A DNA stretch of 57,072 bases from CAZYXZ01 sp964651395 (lineage in GTDB: Bacteria > Actinomycetota > Actinomycetes > BP-191), in the NCBI GenBank assembly GCA_964651395.1, contig CAZYXZ010000009.1, forward strand, positions 1-57,072. The letters run 5' to 3'. The notes below the pieces were generated by a model. It saw nothing but the letters and a program-made list of their open reading frames with translations. It had not been told where the DNA came from and made no database searches. Positions within the stretch are counted from its first letter, which is position 1. Each line of letters begins with the position of its first letter. Positions 33,277 through 41,572 of the stretch are shown one piece after another. Both the position numbers and the translations under genes were made by a program.

Positions 33277-34253
33277 CCGGTCTGCACACCCCAAGTCGTC
33301 GGGGTGCGGATGATCCGCTCCAGCTGGCGGACCTGCTCGGCCGTCGCGATGACGGGTTGGTCCTCGAGCCACTGCCGTACGCGGCGGCGCCCCACCACGA
33401 CCACGTCCTCCGGCGGCGTCTTGATGGTCAGCTCCTCGGCGATCACGACGACGACACCCACGACCGGGACGTGCGCCCCGACGGCGGCGCTGAGGATCTT
33501 GCTGACACGCTGAGCCTCGAAGCGGCTGTTGCGCACGTACGGCTGCTTGAAGCCGCCGACCAGGACGGTGTTCCCGCCGACCCACACCTTCTTGCCGGCG
33601 TGGTTCTTCGTGTTCAGCGTGAAGACGCCGCCGGGACCGACGACGACATGGTCGATGTCCGCGTCGCCCTTGCCGATGGGGACGCCGTGCACCACGGCCC
33701 ACGGCGCGGGCAGCTTCGCGAGGCGCGCCGCCACCAGCTCCTCGCCGTCGGCACCGACCCGCCAGGCCCGCTCCTGCGTGTGGACGTTGAGCACACGCGC
33801 CATGAACGAGCGCACCGGCGCGGCCGCCCGTTCCTCCTCGGCCTTGGCACGCAGCCCCGCACCCGGCTTGTAGGTCGCTGCATCGCCGGCCGTCGTGATC
33901 GCCCAGTCGATGACGGGCAGCGATGGCGTCGGCGACTCGACCACCGGGGCAAACGGCGGGTCCGAGGGGGCCTCGAGCATCCCCGCCGCGATCAGCGACT
34001 CAGTGACGGCCGACACGTCAGCCGGATCGACGTCGCTCAGCCGACCGGTCTTGCGGTCGAGGTAGCCCAGCCGTTGCTCGCCGCGGCTCACGTAGACCCG
34101 GTCGTGGCCGTACTTGCGCCACGGCGTACAGGTCAGGTCTCCCGGGTCCGACGCAGCCGGCCGAAGGTCCTCCGGCGGGACCGGGTCGATGCAGCCGCCC
34201 GCGACGATGCCGACGGCGGGCAGTCCGCCCGCGTCCCCCCGAGAGCCGTCCAT
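33273..34253 (-). CDS. NERD-domain nuclease-related protein
   Basis: 326 residues from ATG 34253. N-terminal module (about residues 38-95) with CTPWRKYGHDRVYVSRGEQR, then a Pro/Ala linker and the NERD domain (about 175-290): GADGEELVAARLAKLPAPW, the acidic DADIDHVVVGPGGVFTLNTKNH core with the Asp and the TK pair of the PD-(D/E)XK-like fold. NERD proteins are believed to process nucleic acid. A free-standing copy of the N-terminal module is at 16316-16573. Confidence 0.85.
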   Translation of the reverse strand: MDGSRGDAGGLPAVGIVAGGCIDPVPPEDLRPAASDPGDLTCTPWRKYGHDRVYVSRGEQRLGYLDRKTGRLSDVDPADVSAVTESLIAAGMLEAPSDPPFAPVVESPTPSLPVIDWAITTAGDAATYKPGAGLRAKAEEERAAAPVRSFMARVLNVHTQERAWRVGADGEELVAARLAKLPAPWAVVHGVPIGKGDADIDHVVVGPGGVFTLNTKNHAGKKVWVGGNTVLVGGFKQPYVRNSRFEAQRVSKILSAAVGAHVPVVGVVVVIAEELTIKTPPEDVVVVGRRRVRQWLEDQPVIATAEQVRQLERIIRTPTTWGVQTG

Positions 34254-34302
34254 GGCGCCACCGTAGAGCGGCCCACCGACAAGGCCAAGACAGGCTGGCC
34301 GC

Positions 34303-34737
34303 TCACCCGCGCGCGCCGGCCATCGCGTCGGCGGGGAAGTGGTCGCCGTGGCGGTGGACGACCTTCCAGCTGCCCGCCTCGCGCCGGTACACGTGCGTGA
34401 CGCGCAGCTCGTTGCGCTGCGTGGCGCCCTCGCTGGTCGTCGCGACGTAGCGCTCGATGCCGACGGTGTAGGCGAGGTCACCGGAGAGGCCGCCGGCGAG
34501 CAACTCGAAGTCGTACTCGGAGCAGGCCGTGAAGCGCGGTGCGAGCCACTCGAAGACCGCCAGCACGTCGTCCCAACCGCTCCGGAACGGCACGCCGGCG
34601 CCGAAGACGGTGACGGGCTCCTCGTGCGACCAGGTGGTCAGGCGTGGCGTCAGGTCGCCATTGTGCAGCGCGCGCTCGGCGTGGATGTGCGCCGGCACGG
34701 TCACGTCCACGAACGCGACCCACTCATCCGACGACAC
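34303..34737 (-). CDS. SnoaL-like (NTF2-fold) protein
   Basis: 144 residues. An NTF2-fold with DVTVPAHIHAERALHNGDLTPRLTTWS at the N-terminus, GWDDVLAVFEWLAPRFT in the middle and NELRVTHVYRREAGSWKVVHRHGD at the end, the usual SnoaL/ketosteroid-isomerase-like signature. The catalytic role is unassigned. It overlaps the 3' end of the ABM-zinc-ribbon gene by 14 bp, so the two form an operon. Confidence 0.82.
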   Translation of the reverse strand: MSSDEWVAFVDVTVPAHIHAERALHNGDLTPRLTTWSHEEPVTVFGAGVPFRSGWDDVLAVFEWLAPRFTACSEYDFELLAGGLSGDLAYTVGIERYVATTSEGATQRNELRVTHVYRREAGSWKVVHRHGDHFPADAMAGARG

Positions 34738-35266
34738 TGGGCACCTCGGCGTACGGGTCGCGCAGCTCGGTCCCGCACTTCACGCACTCCCCCGCGGGCA
34801 TCGGCGTCACGCCGTCGCACTGCTGGCAGAAGATCACCCGGTGTCGTGGGGTGTGCATTACCCAGAGGCCGGCGAAGTGGCTGTACTGCCAGCGCTGCTC
34901 GTAGAGCCCCTGCATCGCGGCCTGGTGGGCGGGGCTGGCGTAGAAGGCGTGCGCGTCCTCGACCGACCGCCAGAACGCGATGAGCGTGTAGTGGTGACCG
35001 TCGAGGAAGTTGTAGCGGCGGATGAACCCGGGCGCGGTCGCGAGCACCTCCATGAGGCCGGCCGCCGTGGTCCAGAACCCGGCCGCGTGCGCCTCGTCGG
35101 CGAACGTCGCCTGCAGGATCAGCACCGCGCCGGCCGCCTCCGGCCCGAGGTGCCGCTCGGGTCCCTGCTGGCTGGCCAGCATTGTCGGCGCGACCCGGAT
35201 GCCCTCGATCGCGAGCATCCGGCCGATGGCGTCCGGCGGAGGGGGTGATGTCAGCAGCTCGACCAT
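34724..35266 (-). CDS. Antibiotic-biosynthesis-monooxygenase domain fused to a zinc ribbon
   Basis: 180 residues from ATG 35266 (MVELLTSPPP); an ATG at 35299 falls in the TetR operator and is less likely. Residues about 20-125 form a dimeric alpha-beta barrel (ABM-like): VLILQATFADEAHAAGFW and HHYTLIAFWRSVEDAHAFYAS. Residues about 140-170 form a zinc ribbon with CQQC and CVKCG pairs, an uncommon fusion. Divergent from a TetR gene with a shared palindromic operator, which suggests control by it. Confidence 0.72.
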   Translation of the reverse strand: MVELLTSPPPPDAIGRMLAIEGIRVAPTMLASQQGPERHLGPEAAGAVLILQATFADEAHAAGFWTTAAGLMEVLATAPGFIRRYNFLDGHHYTLIAFWRSVEDAHAFYASPAHQAAMQGLYEQRWQYSHFAGLWVMHTPRHRVIFCQQCDGVTPMPAGECVKCGTELRDPYAEVPSVVG

Positions 35267-35291
35267 GGCGACACTCCAGAGATTCCTATCG

Positions 35292-35308
35292 TCCGACATA
35301 GTGTCGGA
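35292..35308. promoter_or_regulatory. TetR operator between the divergent genes
   Basis: TCCGACATAGTGTCGGA is a perfect 7+7 palindrome around TAG. It lies 26 bp upstream of the ABM gene and 28 bp upstream of the TetR gene and can serve both. Confidence 0.7.
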
Positions 35309-35335
35309 TGATTCAGGTCACTGTAGGATCACTCC

Positions 35336-35980
35336 ATGAGCACGGTCAAGAGCCCGCGGAGGTATTCGTCCGCCGTGCGGGACGAGCAGGCGGCGCGCAC
35401 GCGCGCGCGGATCCTCGATGCGGCCGGGGCGCTCTTCCTGGACCGGGGCTTCGCCCGGACGACGATGAAGGACATTGCCGACGGGGCCGGCGTCGCCCGC
35501 GACACGGTGCACGCGGTGTTCGGCAGCAAGGCGCGCGTCCTCACCGCGCTGATCGACCAGCGCCTCGTCCCCGACGGGTCGGTACCGAGCGTCCGGGAGC
35601 ACCCGGCCGCCCTGGCGATCCGGGACGAGCCCGATCAGCGCAAGCAGATCGAGCTGTTCGCGGCCTTCATCGCCGGCCTCTCGACGCAGATCCGCCCGGT
35701 CTTCGAGATCCTGCGCACCGCGTCAGCGGTCGAGCCCGAGATGGCCGCGGTGTTTGCGGAGATGGACCACCACCGCCGCAAGAACATGGAGACGTACGCG
35801 CGCTGGATCGCCGCCCGCGGCCCGCTACGCGTCAGCACCAAGCGCGCGGCCGAACTGATGTGGGTGCTCGGCAGCCCCGACGTCGCCCGCATGCTGTGCG
35901 ACGACCTCGGCTGGTCCCAAACCGACCACAAAATGTGGCTCGCCGAGGCCCTGACCGCCGGCATCCTCCTCCCAGACTGA
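35336..35980 (+). CDS. TetR-family regulator abutting the tRNA fragment
   Basis: 214 residues. The helix-turn-helix is GFARTTMKDIADGAGVARDTVHAVFGSK. A ligand domain of normal length follows, ending ALTAGILLPD. The TGA stop at 35978-35980 lies inside the tRNA-derived sequence starting at 35977, so the last codons meet the integration junction exactly. The ligand-binding domain seems complete, but the C-terminus may have been altered at integration. Confidence 0.87.
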   Translation: MSTVKSPRRYSSAVRDEQAARTRARILDAAGALFLDRGFARTTMKDIADGAGVARDTVHAVFGSKARVLTALIDQRLVPDGSVPSVREHPAALAIRDEPDQRKQIELFAAFIAGLSTQIRPVFEILRTASAVEPEMAAVFAEMDHHRRKNMETYARWIAARGPLRVSTKRAAELMWVLGSPDVARMLCDDLGWSQTDHKMWLAEALTAGILLPD

Positions 35981-36024
35981 CTACGGATCAGAAGGTTGGG
36001 GGTTCGAGTCCCTCCGAGCGCGCA
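35977..36024 (+). tRNA. 3' fragment of tRNA-Arg(ACG): likely attachment-site remnant
   Basis: CTGACTACGGATCAG forms most of the anticodon arm (loop CTACGGA, anticodon ACG). The variable region and a T-arm (GGGGG, loop TTCGAGT, CCCTC) follow, then an acceptor strand ending GCGCGCA. No D-arm or 5' acceptor strand precedes it; that space is the end of the TetR gene. It is therefore not a functional tRNA but a duplicated 3' end, as left by an integrase-type island. Confidence 0.75.
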
Positions 36025-36318
36025 AGAGAAACCGCAGGTCAGCCCCGGTCTTCATCCCCCCGAAGGCCGGGTTCTGCGTCTCATCGGGACAACTACTGCA
36101 ATGAGTCCTGCAACTGGATGGGCGAACTGCGAGTGCCTCTCGCACCCGTGCCCACGCAGACAGCCCGCCGACCTCGGGAGCTCGACGCACTCAACCGCGG
36201 GCGAGTTGGCGTCGACACGCACCGGGCGACGAGCAGTGGCCGAAGCATGCGTCCAGCGCCGTCTGACAGACAGAATGCTCGCGAACCACATGGCGGCGGC
36301 CCGAAGGGATCGGCGAGG
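36025..36318. other. Island leader without a clear gene
   Basis: Nearly 300 bp with no convincing coding region; the ORFs in it on both strands lack ribosome-binding sites and family likeness. A hairpin CCGG-t-CTTC / GAAG-g-CCGG lies just after the tRNA fragment and may be its old terminator. The promoter of the histidine-kinase gene should be here, but I could not fix -35/-10 boxes. Confidence 0.5.
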
Positions 36319-38466
36319 GTGACGGCATCGGAGCGCGGTGTGCGACGAGATCAGGGTGCGCTCCGGCCGCGTGCCCGACTCCTTAGCACCATCGGTGAAG
36401 ATCTCATTAGCAGCGAATCCGTAGCCCTGATCGAGCTCGTCAAGAATGCCTACGATGCGGACGCTTCGCACGTCGTAATCCGCCTGATAGGGCCACTAAC
36501 TGAGGGTGCCGGCGGTGTCGAGGTCTTGGACGACGGCGAAGGCATGTCCTTTGAGCAGATTCGGGATACATGGCTACAACCAGCGACCGAGTACCGCAAG
36601 GCGAAAACCCGCAGCGCGTCGGGCCGCCGGGTGCTGGGCGAGAAGGGGATTGGACGATTCGCGGCGTCCAAACTGGCCGACAGAATGCTGCTCGTGTCCC
36701 GGCGGCAGGACGCCCCCGAGGTCCAACTCGCTCTTGATTGGTCTGACTTCCGCAGCAGCGACCGATTCTTGGACGAGATCGAGGTGCTGTGGGAGGAGGG
36801 ACCGCCGGCCTTCTTCGCCGAGGACGGACCTGTTGGCGCGGCTTGGGCGGAGATAGAGCTCGAGGCGAGACCTCAAGGAACGCTCCTGCGGCTGGACGAT
36901 CTCCGTGCGGATTGGAATGAGGAGACGATTCGCAAATTGCGGATCGATCTCTCGCGGTTGATTTCGGCGCGTTCCCTGACCAGCGAAGGCGTGCCGGACT
37001 TCCAGGTCACACTCCTGCCCCCCGCCGCATTCGACCAGTACTCAGGGCCGGTAGAACCACCGCGCGCAATTCAGAAGGCTCCATACGAGCTGGTCGGTAG
37101 CGTGGACGCCCTCGGTCGCGCGCGAATTGTCGTGACTGTCCCGGACCTCGAGCCGGTCTCAGACGAGTTCGACCTGACCGCGGATAACGAGCCGCTCATG
37201 TGCGGACCATTCGATATCCGACTACGTGTCTGGGATCGAGACGCAGCGGCAATGCGCGAGCAGGCTGGCGAAGAACTCACTGCCCGAGACTTTCGCAGCC
37301 TCCTGGACGCGGCCGCGGGGGTAAGCGTGTACCGAGACGGCTTCAGGGTGTTCCCCTACGGCGAGGACGGGAACGACTGGCTGCGTCTGGATAAGCGGCG
37401 TGTGCAGAACCCGAGTTTGCGGGTCAGCAACAACCAGATCGTCGGAGAAGTCCACATCAGCGCCGAGGGCAACCCGCTGCTTAGGGACCAGAGCAACCGC
37501 GAGGGCCTTGTTGCCGGCGCGGCGTACGACACCTTTCTTGAAGTCGTGCAACAACTGCTGGCACAACTCGAGGTCAGACGTCGCAATCGGAGGCAAGAGG
37601 GTCGCCCGCAATCCGCTGCATCCCCAACGAACATCTTTGAGTCGTTCACAGTCGACGACATCGTCACGGAGGCGACCAGCCGTGGCGTTGACGAGCAGAT
37701 CGTTGGGATGCTCGCCCAACGAGGGCGAGAACTCGCCGTTGGCGTCGAACACGTTCGCGACGTGCTGGGTCGCTATTCGAGACTCGCGACACTAGGCAAG
37801 CTGGTCGACGACATCAACCACGACGGACAGCATGCCGCTGGGGCAATACGGGACGGCCTATCAGAGGCGCGACGGTCGCTTCGCATTGACACTGCGTGCG
37901 AGGAGAAGCTCACCCTGATAGAGCGCGAGCTGGTTCTTGCTGTGCAACAACTCGACACCCTTAGCGCACTCTTCCGTCGCATCCAACCCTTCGGCGGGCG
38001 CCGCCGAGGTAGGCCAGCGCACATCGAGCTGACCGAGGTCGTCAGGGACGCGGTGGCAGTTCTCGCGTCGCGCGCCGCACGACAGGAGACAGAGCTGACC
38101 GTAGAGGGCGATGTAGGCGAGGTCTCGATCGACCCCGACGAGGTGCGCGAGATCGTTGTGAACCTCGTCGAGAATGCCCTGTACTGGGTACGCACGACAC
38201 GCTCCAGCCAACGCGTCGTGCGCGTGCGCACGGAGTGGGACGGCGACGCCGCCTGCGTAGTCGTCTCAGATACAGGCCCCGGCGTACCCGACGAGTTCCA
38301 GGAAGCGATATTCGATCCGTACTTCACCACCAAACCGGAGGGTGTCGGACTCGGCCTAGCCATCACTGGCCAGCTCTTGTCAGATCACTACGACGGGTCC
38401 CTTGAGCTGCTCGACTCCGAGCTTGGCGGCTCCACGTTCCGAGCCTGTTTCCGGCGGAGAACATGA
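36319..38466 (+). CDS. Double-GHKL protein: Hsp90/MORC-like ATPase fused to histidine kinase
   Basis: 715 residues if started at GTG 36319. The N-terminal GHKL domain has IELVKNAYDAD (Glu39, Asn43), VEVLDDGEGM (71-76) and GEKGIGRF (107-114). A middle domain of about 300 residues follows. The C-terminal kinase has a phospho-acceptor segment LVDDINHDGQHA with His501, an N box NLVENALYWV (615), DTGPGV (651) and TTKPEGVGLGL. No membrane segment or signal peptide is seen, so it is a cytoplasmic sensor. It overlaps its receiver partner by 4 bp. Such double ATPases occur in bacterial defence clusters; what it senses is unknown. Confidence 0.8.
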   Translation: MTASERGVRRDQGALRPRARLLSTIGEDLISSESVALIELVKNAYDADASHVVIRLIGPLTEGAGGVEVLDDGEGMSFEQIRDTWLQPATEYRKAKTRSASGRRVLGEKGIGRFAASKLADRMLLVSRRQDAPEVQLALDWSDFRSSDRFLDEIEVLWEEGPPAFFAEDGPVGAAWAEIELEARPQGTLLRLDDLRADWNEETIRKLRIDLSRLISARSLTSEGVPDFQVTLLPPAAFDQYSGPVEPPRAIQKAPYELVGSVDALGRARIVVTVPDLEPVSDEFDLTADNEPLMCGPFDIRLRVWDRDAAAMREQAGEELTARDFRSLLDAAAGVSVYRDGFRVFPYGEDGNDWLRLDKRRVQNPSLRVSNNQIVGEVHISAEGNPLLRDQSNREGLVAGAAYDTFLEVVQQLLAQLEVRRRNRRQEGRPQSAASPTNIFESFTVDDIVTEATSRGVDEQIVGMLAQRGRELAVGVEHVRDVLGRYSRLATLGKLVDDINHDGQHAAGAIRDGLSEARRSLRIDTACEEKLTLIERELVLAVQQLDTLSALFRRIQPFGGRRRGRPAHIELTEVVRDAVAVLASRAARQETELTVEGDVGEVSIDPDEVREIVVNLVENALYWVRTTRSSQRVVRVRTEWDGDAACVVVSDTGPGVPDEFQEAIFDPYFTTKPEGVGLGLAITGQLLSDHYDGSLELLDSELGGSTFRACFRRRT

Positions 38467-39626
38467 CGGTGCCTCGGCCGTGGACGGTGCTGGCCATAGA
38501 CGACCAGCAGGAAGTGCTCGACCGCCTTTCACGAGCACTCGACGGTGCGAATCTTGGCGACGGCGCGGAGGTGCAATGCATAACGTCTACCAAGTTCACA
38601 GATGCCATGGGGATGCTCGACGCACGTCGAGTAGACCTCTTGGTCCTCGACCTACTCGATGAGCTCGGCGGCGGTGATGACGCTGGTCGTGAGGTGTTCG
38701 AGGCCCTGAAGTCGCGCATCGCTACACCAGTCGTCTTTTACACCGGCAACGAGAACCGGCTCGCTGACATTGCGAGCTATCCCTTGGTGTGGATCGTCCC
38801 GAAGCACGAGGGGACCGACGGCGTTGTGGAGACTCTCACCGAGGTCGTCGCCGGCGGGTTGCCGTCTCTCGTTCGCGGCATCGATGAGCACGTTCGAGCG
38901 CTGCTGCGGGAATTTTTCTGGGGACATGTTCAGGATGAATGGGGCGACCTAGCGCTCGCGTCGCACGCAGATCGCGCGGCGATTGTCGTGCAGCGACTCG
39001 CGAAGTCTCTCGACGCGACGAGGCTCAACACGCTCCAGGGAGCCTTGTCCGACCTAGTGGGCGAGACCACGCCGTGGCACGCGGCGCAGATGTACGTGGT
39101 CCCGCCCCTCTCGTCAGACCACGAGTCAGGGGACGTTTGCTGGGAGTCCACCACCGGGCGTTGGAGCGTGATCCTCACGCCAGCCTGCGACCTCACCTTG
39201 CAGGCCGACGGCACCCGCAGCGTGGACTGGGTAACCATGGCCGAGGCCGTGCCGCTCAGCGAACTTCCACAAGGAGCCGCGTGGCGCGATGGCGGCTACG
39301 GCGCCGCCGGGCGGGGCAAGTTGGAGACCGTCCTGAAGGGGGGGAAGGAGCGATACTTCTACCTTCCGAAGCTGCTGCATCTGATCCCGCATCTTGTGGT
39401 CGACCTCGAGCGCGTTCACAACGTGTCGTACCTCGACATCAACCAGTGGGCAAGACGTGCCAGCCTTGCTGCGCCGTATAGCCAGGTGCTCCTAGGAAGA
39501 CACGCTCGCTTCATGGGCCGTCTCGGATACGAGAACGTCCCCGTCGACGACATACTCGCCGCAATGGCAGATGGAGCCGAACTCGACCTACCAACCCCGT
39601 CACTGTCGGACGAAGGTGGTAGATAA
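38463..39626 (+). CDS. Response-regulator-like protein with novel C-terminal domain
   Basis: 387 residues. An N-terminal receiver domain with all key residues: Asp13-Asp14, phospho-acceptor Asp63 in LLVLDLLDE, Thr94 in FYTGN and Lys114 in VPKHEG. The remaining 250 residues show no DNA-binding helix-turn-helix. They include TPWHAAQMYVVPPL, a PACDLTLQADG block and a VDLERVHNVSYLDI segment that I do not recognise. The output could therefore be by protein contact or enzymatic, not by transcription. It is translationally coupled to the double-GHKL kinase. Confidence 0.8.
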   Translation: MTVPRPWTVLAIDDQQEVLDRLSRALDGANLGDGAEVQCITSTKFTDAMGMLDARRVDLLVLDLLDELGGGDDAGREVFEALKSRIATPVVFYTGNENRLADIASYPLVWIVPKHEGTDGVVETLTEVVAGGLPSLVRGIDEHVRALLREFFWGHVQDEWGDLALASHADRAAIVVQRLAKSLDATRLNTLQGALSDLVGETTPWHAAQMYVVPPLSSDHESGDVCWESTTGRWSVILTPACDLTLQADGTRSVDWVTMAEAVPLSELPQGAAWRDGGYGAAGRGKLETVLKGGKERYFYLPKLLHLIPHLVVDLERVHNVSYLDINQWARRASLAAPYSQVLLGRHARFMGRLGYENVPVDDILAAMADGAELDLPTPSLSDEGGR

Positions 39627-39671
39627 GTCTCCAGTGACTTCGAGTGCTATTGAACGCCAAGAGGAGGGTCG

Positions 39672-41564
39672 ATGGGCGTCCCTGCAGTAAAGGTAGAGCG
39701 AAGTCGGCCACTCCGTCTTGAGCCAGACCCGCGCTCACCGACGTGGGCCACCTGGTCGAAGTGGGCTGCAACGCAGTCGAAGCCACTGGCTGTTGATCTG
39801 TTCGCGGGAGGGGGCGGTCTTAGCCTGGGCCTTCAGTCAGCCGGGTTCAGCGTGGGGGTAGGGATCGACCACGACCAGTGGGCCGTGGAAACGCACGCCG
39901 CCAACTTCCAAGGGCTTAGTGCGAGCCTCGACCTAAGCGACCCCAAGAACGAGAAGAAGCTGGTCGCGCTACTCAAGCAGGCAGACGTGGCACTGATCGC
40001 TGGAGGTCCCCCGTGCCAGCCCTTCAGCCGAGCGGGACGTTCAGCGATCCGCCACTTGGTAACGCACGGGCGTCGCCCTGCATACGATGACCGACGAGAC
40101 CTTTGGCGCGTCTGGCTGCGCATTGTGTTGGCCGTTCGGCCCCGAGCTGTTCTCCTGGAGAACGTCCCAGACATGGCCTTGGGTGACGACATGCGCGTCG
40201 TTCGGCAGATCGTCGAAGATCTGCAAGAAGCCGGCTACGAGACGTCCATGGACATCGTTGAGGCGGCCGCGTATGGAGTTCCTCAACACCGACAACGCCT
40301 GATCTTGGTCGCAATACGCAAGGATGCACCTCGAGCCTTTGAGTGGCCGGCGTCAAGCCCCAAGGTCAGCATCTGGGAGGCGATTAGTGACCTTCCGAAG
40401 TTGGGCGACGGAACAGGCGCGCAGACACTGCCGTACCGCACCCGGAAGCGAACGGTGTTCCAGGAACGCGCTCGCGTTGGCGTCTCCTCTGACGATCTGA
40501 ATCTTGTTTACGACCACGTCACGCGAGCCGTCCGCGATGACGATCGCAAGGCCTTTGCACTGATGACTTCAACGACGAGATACAGCGATCTTCCCGAGGA
40601 GCTACGCCGATATAGGGCCGACACGTTCGATGACAAGTACAAGAGGCACGGCAAGAACGAGTTGGCAAGAAGCATCACCGCGCACATCGCGAAGGACGGC
40701 TACTGGTACATCCATCCAACGGAAGAACGCACTCTCACTGTCCGAGAAGCGGCCCGCTTGCAGACCTTCCCGGATTGGTATCGGTTCGCAGGAAGTCGCA
40801 CCCACGCGTTCCGCCAAATCGGCAACGCTGTGCCCCCGCTATTGGCCGAACGAATCGGCTCCGCAGTCTTGGTGGCCCTGGGAGTTGCACGAGTTCCGGC
40901 GACAAAGCTGAAGGTCCCAAAGTCCACGCCGCGACACATCCCAGCCGCCGACCTGATCGAGGCCCGTCGACGGCTGGATGAGTGGGCACGACTCGACATG
41001 GTCGGTGCTCCGTGGAGGCACCATTGCGATACCTGGACTGCCCTACTCAGCTCCGTGTTGGTAGGAACGAGAGTTGATGACGGGACCGTCAGCCTCGTCT
41101 CATGGCAATTTCCGACGCCCGGCGACCTGACTGCCTCCCGCTTGGCCGACGTTGAGCTGTCACCTGGCGTTCGGCGCGCTCTGAGGCGGTTGTTGCCTGC
41201 AGCTGACGGCTGGCGGCGCGAGCAGGTCGAGCCGCCCAGCGAGGATTCGCCGCGGTGGTGGCAATCGGTGAAGCTCCTACCCGCAGAAGCCGAACGGTTC
41301 GCATGCCTCGCATTTGGCGAGGACGTGCTGCTGACAACCCAGAGTCCGCTCCGCGTCGCGGCGCGGGTCACCGGCCAACCCGTCGACCGAGTCGATCGAC
41401 TGAGTGACGGCCGGCTAGCCATCGGCCTGCTCGTCGGTGGCAGGCTCACCGCACCAAAGCGCATGGCTGCCATCGCGGCGCTTGGTCAATCGGTCTGCAC
41501 GACCGAGAACCCGAGCTGCTCGACATGCCCACTCTCGCTCCTCTGTGCGTCCGCTCGACACTGA
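39672..41564 (+). CDS. DNA cytosine-5 methyltransferase fused to an endonuclease III-like Fe-S domain
   Basis: 630 residues from ATG 39672 after GAGGAGGG. The Dcm-like domain (1-410) has motif I DLFAGGGGLS (42-), motif IV GGPPCQPFS (nucleophile Cys115), ENV (163), QHRQR, RSITAHIAKDGYWYIHP and QIGNAVPP. The C-terminal 220 residues are HhH-GPD-like and end in four cysteines, Cys609, 616, 619 and 625, spaced C-x6-C-x2-C-x5-C exactly as the [4Fe-4S] loop of Nth/MutY. The catalytic-Asp block appears replaced (LLTTQSPLRV), so the domain may only bind DNA. It is followed by a convergent vsr gene. Confidence 0.85.
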   Translation: MGVPAVKVERSRPLRLEPDPRSPTWATWSKWAATQSKPLAVDLFAGGGGLSLGLQSAGFSVGVGIDHDQWAVETHAANFQGLSASLDLSDPKNEKKLVALLKQADVALIAGGPPCQPFSRAGRSAIRHLVTHGRRPAYDDRRDLWRVWLRIVLAVRPRAVLLENVPDMALGDDMRVVRQIVEDLQEAGYETSMDIVEAAAYGVPQHRQRLILVAIRKDAPRAFEWPASSPKVSIWEAISDLPKLGDGTGAQTLPYRTRKRTVFQERARVGVSSDDLNLVYDHVTRAVRDDDRKAFALMTSTTRYSDLPEELRRYRADTFDDKYKRHGKNELARSITAHIAKDGYWYIHPTEERTLTVREAARLQTFPDWYRFAGSRTHAFRQIGNAVPPLLAERIGSAVLVALGVARVPATKLKVPKSTPRHIPAADLIEARRRLDEWARLDMVGAPWRHHCDTWTALLSSVLVGTRVDDGTVSLVSWQFPTPGDLTASRLADVELSPGVRRALRRLLPAADGWRREQVEPPSEDSPRWWQSVKLLPAEAERFACLAFGEDVLLTTQSPLRVAARVTGQPVDRVDRLSDGRLAIGLLVGGRLTAPKRMAAIAALGQSVCTTENPSCSTCPLSLLCASARH

Positions 41565-41572
41565 GCAAAGAC

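Noticed and set aside
35977..36024. Functional tRNA-Arg
   Set aside because: No D-arm or 5' acceptor strand precedes it; only the 3' part is present.
36052..36471. 139-aa minus-strand ORF in the island leader
   Set aside because: No ribosome-binding site or family likeness; it overlaps the start of the kinase gene.
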